This document shows, piece after piece, positions 57,592-64,000 of a stretch of DNA of 64,000 bases; the stretch's first letter is position 1, and each line of letters starts with the position of its first letter. The translations under genes and the position numbers were made by a program. The notes under the pieces were generated by a model. It saw nothing but the letters and a program-made list of their open reading frames with translations. It did not search any database and was not told the origin of the DNA. The stretch comes from Skermania piniformis. GTDB lineage: Bacteria; Actinomycetota; Actinomycetes; Mycobacteriales; Mycobacteriaceae. The DNA lies in assembly GCF_019285775.1 (NCBI RefSeq), contig NZ_CP079105.1, positions 434,001-498,000 on the forward strand, read 5' to 3'.

Positions 57592-58827
57592 TCAGGGGAC
57601 GAACCCGGCGAGCGGGCTCTCGGCACACGCGTGGGTCGGTGGCGTGGCCGGGTCCGGGGTGTCCGCCGGTCGGCGGCCGATGCTCAGCAGCACCGGTGCG
57701 TTGCGGGTCGGCCGGCTGCGCGAATGGTCTTGCCCGGACGCCGGAACCGCCCGAGCGCCGGCCAGCGCGGCCGTGCCGTGACCCTGCACGCACTCCGGAT
57801 CGGGCCCGTCCAGCGGCAGCCCGGTGAAGAACTTGGCCGCCATACAGCCGCCGCGGCAACTGCCGAATGCCGCGCAGCTCGCGCAGGCCCCGCCGGACTG
57901 GGGTACCCGCAGCCGCTGGAACAGCGGCGACTGCTGCCAGACGGCGGCGAAACCGCCGGGACCGGCAACGTTGCCCGCCAGGAACTCGTCGTGGATGGCG
58001 AACGGGCAGGCGTAGACGTCACCGATCGGATCGATCAGACAGACCACCCGCCCGGCGCCGCACAGGTTCAGCCCGGGCAGGGTCTCGCCGAACGCCGACA
58101 GATGGAAGAACGAGTCGCCGGTGAGCACCGAATCGCCGTGCGATAGCAGCCATTCGTACAGTTCGCGTTGCTGGCCCGGCAGCGGGTGCAGCTGATCCCA
58201 GACGTCGGCACCGCGGCCGGCCGGCCGCAGCCGGGTGAGCCGCAGCGTTGCGCCGTACTCTTTTGCCAGCGCCGCGAATTCATCGAGCTGGCCGATATTT
58301 TCCCGGGTGCAGACCACCGAGATCTTGGCATCGGTGAAGCCGGCGGCCTGCAGGTTGGCCAGCGCGGCGATCGCGGTGTCGTAGGACCCGGTGCCGCGTA
58401 CCCGATCGTTGACCTCGGCGGTGGCGCCGTCCAGCGAGATCTGCACGTCGACATAGTCGGTCGCGGCCAGCTGTGCCGCACGTTCCGGGGTGAGCCGGGC
58501 GCCGTTGGTGGAGAACTTGACGCCGACCTGATGCGATACGGCGTAGTCGAGCAACTCCCAGAAATCCGGCCGGATGGTCGGTTCGCCGCCGCCGACGTTG
58601 ACATAGAAGACCTGCATCCGCTGCAGCTCGTCGATCACGGCCCGGCACTGTGCCGTGGTCAGCTCGCGCGGGTCGCGGCGGCCGGAGCTGGACAGGCAGT
58701 GTGCGCACTCGAGGTTGCAGGCGTAGGTCAGCTCCCAGGTGAGGCAGATCGGCGCGTCCAGACCGAACTCGAACTGCTGGATCAACGAGCCACCGGTGGG
58801 TCGGATGGGAGGTTGCGCCACGGTCAT
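57592..58827 (-). CDS. mftC: Mycofactocin radical SAM maturase MftC
   Basis: A 411-residue SPASM radical SAM enzyme. The SAM-cluster motif is ACNLECAHC (C-x3-C-x2-C) at about 39-47. The SPASM domain carries auxiliary-cluster cysteines in CGAGRVVCLI, DVYACPFA, GACASCAAFGSCRGGC near 250-345 and PECVQGHG. The C-terminus ACAESPLAGF is the usual end. It decarboxylates and crosslinks the C-terminal Val-Tyr of MftA with the help of MftB. ATG at 58827 overlaps the mftB stop. Confidence 0.95.
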   Translation of the reverse strand: MTVAQPPIRPTGGSLIQQFEFGLDAPICLTWELTYACNLECAHCLSSSGRRDPRELTTAQCRAVIDELQRMQVFYVNVGGGEPTIRPDFWELLDYAVSHQVGVKFSTNGARLTPERAAQLAATDYVDVQISLDGATAEVNDRVRGTGSYDTAIAALANLQAAGFTDAKISVVCTRENIGQLDEFAALAKEYGATLRLTRLRPAGRGADVWDQLHPLPGQQRELYEWLLSHGDSVLTGDSFFHLSAFGETLPGLNLCGAGRVVCLIDPIGDVYACPFAIHDEFLAGNVAGPGGFAAVWQQSPLFQRLRVPQSGGACASCAAFGSCRGGCMAAKFFTGLPLDGPDPECVQGHGTAALAGARAVPASGQDHSRSRPTRNAPVLLSIGRRPADTPDPATPPTHACAESPLAGFVP

Positions 58828-59144
58828 CGGCGGGGCTCGATCATCTCGGTGGCGGCCAGCGCGCGCAATGCGACGAGGTACCGCGGATGTTCGGCCGGGG
58901 CGACCCCGGCCGCGGTCAGTGCGCCCGCCACGTCCGGGTGCGTTGCGAGCCCGGTCACCGTGGTGACCAGCTCCGGGCTCTTCAGGAAGGTCAATTTCCG
59001 ATTGCCGAAGTGGTACGCCAAAGCCCCGAACGGCTCCGGTCGCAGCGCGACCGCCTCCGACAACGCCCACGCCTGCGTCAGCATGTCGTCGGCCGGCGCC
59101 GGGTCGGCCGGGACGGTGTCGGCCGACCCGCTGGGCGGCGGCAT
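58824..59144 (-). CDS. mftB: Mycofactocin chaperone MftB
   Basis: A 106-residue PqqD-like RiPP recognition protein that binds MftA and presents it to MftC. Features are AWALSEAVALRPEPFGALAY (in part), HFGNRKLTFLKSPELV near 44-59 and the C-terminal helix HPRYLVALRALAATEMIEPR. ATG at 59144 shares one base with the mftA stop (TGATG), indicating tight coupling; a GTG 15 bases further upstream would overlap mftA. Confidence 0.92.
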   Translation of the reverse strand: MPPPSGSADTVPADPAPADDMLTQAWALSEAVALRPEPFGALAYHFGNRKLTFLKSPELVTTVTGLATHPDVAGALTAAGVAPAEHPRYLVALRALAATEMIEPRR

Positions 59145-59299
59145 CAGTACACGCCGCACATGCCGTCGATCGAGACCTCCTCGACCAGGCTGTCGGAGCC
59201 CACGCCGTCGGCATCCAGGCCGTCGGAGTTCCGAGCCGTCGAATCCAGGTTCGGGACGTCCGCGCTCGAGGCGGAATCGACGTTCGCAGAGTTGTCCAT
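59144..59299 (-). CDS. mftA: Mycofactocin precursor peptide MftA
   Basis: A 51-residue precursor, too short for most gene finders. Its C-terminus EEVSIDGMCGVY is the strictly conserved MftA core, whose last two residues, Val-Tyr, are modified by MftC. The leader is rich in Asp, Ser and Asn and somewhat longer than in many MftA peptides. AAGGAG lies six bases before the ATG at 59299. It heads mftA-B-C-D-F and is divergent from the PAP2 gene, with the promoter expected at about 59300-59430. Confidence 0.95.
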   Translation of the reverse strand: MDNSANVDSASSADVPNLDSTARNSDGLDADGVGSDSLVEEVSIDGMCGVY

Positions 59300-59436
59300 G
59301 GCTGACTCCTTCGGATCGGTAACCAGGTTCTACCGTATTGCCAGGCGGGAACGAAGCAAAGCCCGAGTGGGATCGAATCCAGGGTGCGTTCGGGATCTCA
59401 TCATCGGACCAGCTCTGTTCACTCGACGTTTACCAT

Positions 59437-60801
59437 GTGTCGGTGCTCATCGGCGACGTACCGACCCGGCCCGGGCGTGCGTCGATTCGGCCGCCGCTGG
59501 TCGTCGGAGCCGTTGCGGTCGTCGTCTTGCTGGTCGGGCTGCAGCTCGCCGCCGGGTACTTCGGTTTCCGTGGTCCGGTGTTCAGCCTGCTCAGCGACTA
59601 TCTGGCGACGCCGGCGTCGGCGTCGGTGCCGTGGGCCGGCCTGGTGCTGGCACTGGTCGGTCTGCGCGGTCGGCAGCGGATAGCTGCGCTGACTGCCGCC
59701 GTCGGTCTGGACGCGGTGTTCGCGCTGGAACGGCTGGCCCGGGGCGGCGCCGCCACGGTCGGCAACGGACCGCTGATCGTGCTGACCGGACTGATCGGCT
59801 ACGCGGCCCTGCGTTGGTCCGGGGCGCAGCAACGGAATGCGTTGCGGGCCGCCGCGTTGGGCGCGCTGCTGATTTTGGCGACCAAGATCGGCGACGCCTA
59901 TCTGCAGCTGACCGTGGTGTTGCGCGGCGAGGTGCTGGATCGGTATGTGCTGCTGGCCGACCGCGCACTGGGTGATCCGGCGTGGTCGGTCGGGCGGTTC
60001 GTCCAGTTCACCGGGCCGGTCGGCCACGCGATCCTGCACTGGGTGTATATCGAGTTGCCGGTCGCGGCGATCGTGGTGGCGATCTGGCAGCTGCGTGGCG
60101 CGAGTGCCGGGCGGTGGCCGAGTCATCACCTGGTCCGGACGTTCCTGGTGCTCGGGATGGTCGGTCCGCTGATCTATCTGATCTTCCCGGTGGTCGGCCC
60201 GGTGTTCGCATTCGGCGCCCAGGGGCAGGGTTTCGCGCTCGGCGACTACTGGCCGCAGACGCTGCCGCCGACGGACCTGGCCCCGACGCTGGTTCCGTTC
60301 GACACGGCGACGCCACGCAACTGCATGCCGTCGATGCACACCGCCTGGGCGCTGGCCTTGTTTCTGCATTCGCGGCGTGGTCCCGGCTGGTTGCGCTGGG
60401 GTGGCACGTTCTGGCTGGCTGCCACGCTCACCGCGACACTCGGCTTCGGCTATCACTACGGGGTCGACCTGGTTGCGGGGGCGGTGCTGTGCCTGACCGT
60501 CGAATCGGCCCTGCGTGAGCCCGAACGAGGGTGGGGCTGGTTCCGGATCCGGCTGGTTGCCGGCGGGGTGCTCGCCCTGGCCGCGCTGCTCCTCGCGTAC
60601 CGCTATCTCGCCGTGCAGATGGCAGTTCACCCGGGTCTGGCCGGGACGGTGGTGCTCGCAGTGCTCGCCGCGGTCGGTTACGGGTTCTATGCGACCTGGT
60701 TCGGCTACTCGGGGTCGAGCCGAGCGGGGTCGAGCCGGGCCGAGTCGTCGGACATTTCGTCCACGGCGAGCAGTCCGTCCGGGTCGCCCTGCTCCCGATA
60801 G
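59437..60801 (+). CDS. PAP2-type membrane phosphatase/transferase
   Basis: A 454-residue protein with about ten transmembrane helices. The PAP2 motifs are NCMPSMHTAWALAL near 292-305 and GYHYGVDLVAG near 335-345 with the catalytic histidines; this subgroup includes inositol-phosphotransferase-like Aur1 relatives, so the substrate is probably a lipid phosphate. The C-terminal tail is a serine-rich repeat (GSSRAGSSRAESS). GTG at 59437 starts just before the first helix. It is divergent from mftA. The last 97 bases overlap the end of mnhG in antisense. Confidence 0.8.
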   Translation: MSVLIGDVPTRPGRASIRPPLVVGAVAVVVLLVGLQLAAGYFGFRGPVFSLLSDYLATPASASVPWAGLVLALVGLRGRQRIAALTAAVGLDAVFALERLARGGAATVGNGPLIVLTGLIGYAALRWSGAQQRNALRAAALGALLILATKIGDAYLQLTVVLRGEVLDRYVLLADRALGDPAWSVGRFVQFTGPVGHAILHWVYIELPVAAIVVAIWQLRGASAGRWPSHHLVRTFLVLGMVGPLIYLIFPVVGPVFAFGAQGQGFALGDYWPQTLPPTDLAPTLVPFDTATPRNCMPSMHTAWALALFLHSRRGPGWLRWGGTFWLAATLTATLGFGYHYGVDLVAGAVLCLTVESALREPERGWGWFRIRLVAGGVLALAALLLAYRYLAVQMAVHPGLAGTVVLAVLAAVGYGFYATWFGYSGSSRAGSSRAESSDISSTASSPSGSPCSR

Positions 60802-61058
60802 GCGACCCGGCCGATCAGGTGCCCGATCACCGGGGCGGTGACCAGCGTGAACAGCGCCACCAAGACCAACATCCAGACGTCGACGTTGCCCCGTAGTTCG
60901 ATCACGGCGCCGATCAGAACCAGCACCAGCCCGACCACCTGGGGTTTGGTCGCCGCCTGCATCCGCGACAACGTGTCCGGGAATCGGACGATGCCGATCG
61001 CTGCGGTGAGCGCGAAGGTCGAGCCGAGCAGCACACAGACGGCGGCGAGGACGGTCAT
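60705..61058 (-). CDS. mnhG: Na+/H+ antiporter subunit MnhG
   Basis: A 117-residue protein with three transmembrane helices, matching the MrpG family (FALTAAIGIVRFPDTLSRM, ATKPQVVGLVLVLIGAVIEL). Part of the multi-subunit Mrp/Mnh cation/proton antiporter, which handles sodium and pH stress. ATG at 61058 overlaps mnhF by four bases. The hydrophilic tail (ARLDPARLDPE) is encoded opposite the PAP2 repeat. Confidence 0.92.
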   Translation of the reverse strand: MTVLAAVCVLLGSTFALTAAIGIVRFPDTLSRMQAATKPQVVGLVLVLIGAVIELRGNVDVWMLVLVALFTLVTAPVIGHLIGRVAYREQGDPDGLLAVDEMSDDSARLDPARLDPE

Positions 61059-61324
61059 CGGGCATCCCCGTCGTCTCGGACCCGGAATCGGGCGGCGGCA
61101 GCCGAGCCGAGGAAGCCGACCAGGGACAACGCGACGACTGCCGGGACCACCGTGGTATCGCCGGTGTCGATGGCCCACACCGCCAGCCCGCACATCGCGA
61201 CCGCGACCAGGGTATCGGTGGCGATCATCCGGTCCAGGGTGGACGGCCCGGCGAGCACCCGGAACATGGTCAGGCCGGCCGCGGTGAGCAACAATATTCC
61301 GGCGATGATCGTCACGACGGTCAT
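61055..61324 (-). CDS. mnhF: Na+/H+ antiporter subunit MnhF
   Basis: An 89-residue three-helix protein of the MrpF family; MFRVLAGPSTLDRMIATDTLVA is the hallmark segment (residues about 20-41). Overlaps both neighbours by four bases in the operon mnhC-D-E-F-G. Confidence 0.93.
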   Translation of the reverse strand: MTVVTIIAGILLLTAAGLTMFRVLAGPSTLDRMIATDTLVAVAMCGLAVWAIDTGDTTVVPAVVALSLVGFLGSAAAARFRVRDDGDAR

Positions 61325-61845
61325 CGCGGCGCCGGCCCGGTCGTCGGGCGAGACTCGAACGTCCGAATGAACAGCTGCTCCAGGCGGCGGGTGCTGCGAT
61401 AGAACTCCGCCACCGCCCGCTCGCTACCGATATCGAGCACGTGGACGTACACCATTCGCCGCTCGGCGTCGATCTCCAGCACCATGCTGCCCGGGATCAC
61501 GGTCAACGCATCGCAGCACAGCACCAGCACCAGGTCGGATCGGATGGCCAGGGAGACCCGAAGGACGCCGGCCGGCGGTGGCGCGTCGCGCCGCAATGCC
61601 AGCAGTGCCACCTGCACGCTGGAGATCAACGCGTAGTAACCGATCACGCCGAGCAGCTGGAGCAGCGGCAGCGGGCGCAGCCAGCCACCCACCGGCAGTC
61701 GGGGCAGCGGGAGCAACACGGTGATCGCGGCGCCCAGCAACAGCCCGGCGAGAATATTGCCGACGCTGACCGTGCCCCACAGCCAGCAGTAGACCACGGC
61801 CAGCCAGACCACGACGGCGATGCGGATCAGGTGGGTGCCGGTCAT
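61321..61845 (-). CDS. mnhE: Na+/H+ antiporter subunit MnhE
   Basis: A 174-residue MrpE protein. Two or three N-terminal helices (VVWLAVVYCWLWGTVSVGNI) are followed by the cytoplasmic domain with the conserved LCCDALTVIPGSMVLEID segment near 108-125. ATG at 61845 overlaps the mnhD stop. Confidence 0.92.
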   Translation of the reverse strand: MTGTHLIRIAVVVWLAVVYCWLWGTVSVGNILAGLLLGAAITVLLPLPRLPVGGWLRPLPLLQLLGVIGYYALISSVQVALLALRRDAPPPAGVLRVSLAIRSDLVLVLCCDALTVIPGSMVLEIDAERRMVYVHVLDIGSERAVAEFYRSTRRLEQLFIRTFESRPTTGPAPR

Positions 61846-63458
61846 CGCGCTCCGTCCGGGGTACCGAGCACGGCGTTCAGGTAGACCGTGCGGTTGCCGA
61901 GGTCGGTCGCCGCCCGTTCGGTGATGCCCAGAACCGGGCCGGCGAACACCGTCAGTGCGGTCGTGACCAGCACCAGCGCCATGGTCGGCGCGACCATGAA
62001 CACCGGCATCGGGCCGACGTCCGCGCGTTTGCGGAACAGCACGTCGGTCGACTCGTCGATCAGCGCGGCCGGAGTGCTGGCCGCGTAAACACCCTCCGGT
62101 GCGTCGGCCCGCGACCGCCAGAACGCCTTGGTCCAGATCCGCGCTACCACATACAGCGTCAGCAGGCTGGTCAGTACGCTGCCGATCACCAGCAGCCAAG
62201 CCAGCACGCTGCCGGCCTGTACCCCGGCCTCCAGCAACACCACCTTGCCGATGAAACCGGAGAACGGTGGGATGCCGCCCAGGTTCAACGCCGGAATCAG
62301 GAACAGCGCCGCCAACGCCGGGCTGACCGTCGCCAGGCCGCCGAGGCGGCGCAACGATGCCGACCCGGCCTGCCGTTCGATCAATCCGACCACCAGGAAC
62401 AACGTCGTCTGCACCAGGATGTGGTGCGCCACGTAGAACATCGCCCCGGACAGGCCCGTGCGGCTGGCCAGCGCGATCCCGAACACCATGTAGCCGATGT
62501 GCGATACCAGGGTGAACGACAGCAGCCGCTTGATGTCGCTCTGCGCGATCGCGCCCAGGATGCCGACCAGCATGGTGAGCAGGCCACACACCAGCAACAC
62601 CTGGTTCAGCAGCCGGTCCGCGTCGTCGCAGCCCGCGCTCGTGCTACAGGTCCCGCCGGCGAACAGGCTGTGGGTGCGGATGATCGCATACACCCCGACC
62701 TTCGTGAGCAACCCGGCGAATACCGCGGTGACCGGCGCAGGCGCGATCGGGTAGGAGTCGGGCAGCCAGTTGGCCAGCGGGAACACCGCCGCCTTGATCC
62801 CGAAAGCGACCAGCAGCACCGCGAAGACCGCGGTCCGCACCCCGTCCGGTACCCCGTCCAACCGCTGCGCGAGCTGGGCCAGATTCAGCGTGCCGGTGGC
62901 ACCGTAGGCGAGTGCGATGCCGATCAGGAAGATCAACGAGGACACCATCGCGACCAGCGTGTACGACGTCCCGGCCCGCACCCGGTCGGCGCTGGCGCCG
63001 AGGGTGAGCAGCACGAACGAGGCGGCCAGCAGCACCTCGAAACCGACGAACAAGTTGAACAGGTCGCCGGCCAGGAAGGCGTTGCAGATACCTGCTGTGA
63101 GCACCAGGTAGGTCGGCAGGAAGATGGACGTCGGCTGCCGTTCGGTGCCGTCCCGCACGCCCTGACCGACCGCGTACACCATCACCGCGAGCAGCACGAT
63201 CGCCGACACCAGCAGCATCAGCGCGGCCAGCCGATCCACCACCAGACTGATCCCCAGCGGCGCCACCCAGCCACCGACCTGGACCGCCGTGGTGCCGTCG
63301 CGGTCGGCCAGATACAGCAACGTCGCACACACCACCGTCACCGCGATCAGCGCGGAGATCGTGATCGCTCGCTGCACGGTCGGGCGGCGGCCGCCGACCA
63401 GTGTCGCGGCGGCGGCGAGCAGGGGGATCAGCACCGGCAGCGGCGCCAGCCAGCTCAT
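61842..63458 (-). CDS. mnhD: Na+/H+ antiporter subunit MnhD
   Basis: A 538-residue protein with about 14 helices, homologous to complex I NuoM/N-type subunits. The proton channel lysines lie in FGIKAAVFPLANWLPDSYP near 225-243, and LLSFTLVSHIGYMVFGIAL near 310-328 is typical. It carries out proton translocation within the Mrp antiporter. ATG at 63458 overlaps the mnhC stop. Confidence 0.94.
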   Translation of the reverse strand: MSWLAPLPVLIPLLAAAATLVGGRRPTVQRAITISALIAVTVVCATLLYLADRDGTTAVQVGGWVAPLGISLVVDRLAALMLLVSAIVLLAVMVYAVGQGVRDGTERQPTSIFLPTYLVLTAGICNAFLAGDLFNLFVGFEVLLAASFVLLTLGASADRVRAGTSYTLVAMVSSLIFLIGIALAYGATGTLNLAQLAQRLDGVPDGVRTAVFAVLLVAFGIKAAVFPLANWLPDSYPIAPAPVTAVFAGLLTKVGVYAIIRTHSLFAGGTCSTSAGCDDADRLLNQVLLVCGLLTMLVGILGAIAQSDIKRLLSFTLVSHIGYMVFGIALASRTGLSGAMFYVAHHILVQTTLFLVVGLIERQAGSASLRRLGGLATVSPALAALFLIPALNLGGIPPFSGFIGKVVLLEAGVQAGSVLAWLLVIGSVLTSLLTLYVVARIWTKAFWRSRADAPEGVYAASTPAALIDESTDVLFRKRADVGPMPVFMVAPTMALVLVTTALTVFAGPVLGITERAATDLGNRTVYLNAVLGTPDGAR

Positions 63459-63979
63459 CTCGACTCCCCGTGCAGCTCGTCGTAGCACTCGACGTCTTCC
63501 GGATCGGGCAGTTCGTCGAGCGGAAGCGGATTGCCTTGTGCGTCGAAGGCGTCGCCTTCCGGGCTGGGCGCGCCGGTCACCGGGTCGTCGGACAGGTCCT
63601 GGTCCGGCGCGTCCGCCCGGGACCACTGCGTCGCGACCCGGACGTCTTCCGGGTCGTCGTCGACGCCGTCGCGCCCGGTCAGCGTGTACGAGCGGTAGGC
63701 GAGGGCGAGCACGAACGCCGACAATCCCATGGTGATCACGATCGCGGTCAGGATCATCGCCTGGGCCAGCGGATCGGCCATCTGCGCCGGCTCGGCACCG
63801 CGGCCGACGATCGGCGGTGCGCCGGCCCGGCCGCCGACCGCGATGATCAGCAGGTTCACCCCGTTTCCGCAGGCGATGATGCCGAGCAGCATGGTGATGA
63901 TCGACCGTTCCAGGATCAGGTAGACCCCGACCGCGAGCAGCATCCCGACGAGGATCAGCAGCGTCGCATCGATACTCAT
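63455..63979 (-). CDS. mnhC: Na+/H+ antiporter subunit MnhC
   Basis: A 174-residue MrpC/NuoK-like subunit with three helices (LLILVGMLLAVGVYLILERS, IITMLLGIIACGNGVNLLII, AQMILTAIVITMGLSAFVLAL-type). The hydrophilic C-terminal 70 residues, rich in aspartate and proline, are longer than in Gram-negative NuoK and usual in Actinobacteria. ATG at 63979. Confidence 0.93.
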   Translation of the reverse strand: MSIDATLLILVGMLLAVGVYLILERSIITMLLGIIACGNGVNLLIIAVGGRAGAPPIVGRGAEPAQMADPLAQAMILTAIVITMGLSAFVLALAYRSYTLTGRDGVDDDPEDVRVATQWSRADAPDQDLSDDPVTGAPSPEGDAFDAQGNPLPLDELPDPEDVECYDELHGESR

Positions 63980-64000
63980 TGTTTCGTCTCCAACCGGGCG
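63976..64000 (-). CDS. 3' end of the upstream antiporter gene (mnhA/B), cut
   Basis: Read leftward, the last codons before mnhC are ARLETKQ then TGA, with the TGA overlapping the mnhC ATG by the same ATGA arrangement used throughout the operon. By operon order this should be the end of the large MnhA (or fused MnhAB) subunit. Only eight codons are in the window, so this rests on context. Confidence 0.45.

Overview
This window is GC-rich chromosomal DNA from an actinobacterium of the order Mycobacteriales, most likely a Nocardia/Rhodococcus-like genus. The evidence is the very high GC at third codon positions, frequent GTG and TTG starts, many 4-base ATGA/GTGA overlaps, and gene order. Between about 26 and 55 kb the genes follow the order I recall for Mycobacterium tuberculosis Rv0407-Rv0433: pta-ackA, pknG-glnH-glnX, mutT3, thiE/thiO-thiS-thiG, an lpqL-type peptidase, thiD, a GNAT protein, def, a DUF3263 protein, a LytR_C protein, sodC and a GCS2 ligase. 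No rRNA, tRNA, CRISPR array, prophage or insertion sequence was found.

Layout. 0-4 kb: two TetR regulators, a type II NADH-dehydrogenase-like flavoprotein, a DUF2752 membrane protein and a secreted glycine-rich protein. 4-10.3 kb: polyphosphate kinase 2, an M1 metallopeptidase and a 1293-residue Pls/PosA-type peptide synthetase with membrane and hexapeptide-repeat domains. 10.4-20.6 kb: mixed metabolic and efflux genes (flavin reductase, YbaK-like protein, a UraD-like fragment, dienoyl-CoA isomerase-like crotonase, MarR plus a 14-TM efflux pump, amine oxidase, CaiB/BaiF CoA-transferase, SMR pump, amidohydrolase). 20.7-25 kb: FprA, then a SAM-IV riboswitch controlling a rhodanese-metZ pair, then a regulator with a fused XRE/ArsR architecture whose 5' end carries an in-frame stop.

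25-37.7 kb: HAD phosphatase, acetate kinase pathway, the PknG/GlnH/GlnX glutamate-sensing operon, MutT3 and thiamine thiazole synthesis. 37.7-42.6 kb interrupts the expected thiG-lpqL adjacency with an accessory block: a GT2 glycosyltransferase, two FkbM-type methyltransferases and a WS/DGAT-like acyltransferase, with AT-rich intergenic DNA. It is a candidate locus for a methylated, acylated glycoconjugate that I cannot match to a described pathway. An ABC exporter follows.

44-55 kb returns to the core order, with a class III cyclase, thiD, TetR regulators and an MpaB/Lcp-type oxygenase added. 54.9-59.3 kb is a mycofactocin cluster, mftA-B-C-D-F, in which the peptidase gene mftE is absent from its usual place between D and F. 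A divergent PAP2 membrane phosphatase and the mnhC-D-E-F-G end of an Mrp cation/proton antiporter operon close the window. Six convergent gene pairs overlap at their 3' ends by 22 to 97 bases, and several coding sequences carry short in-frame tandem duplications.
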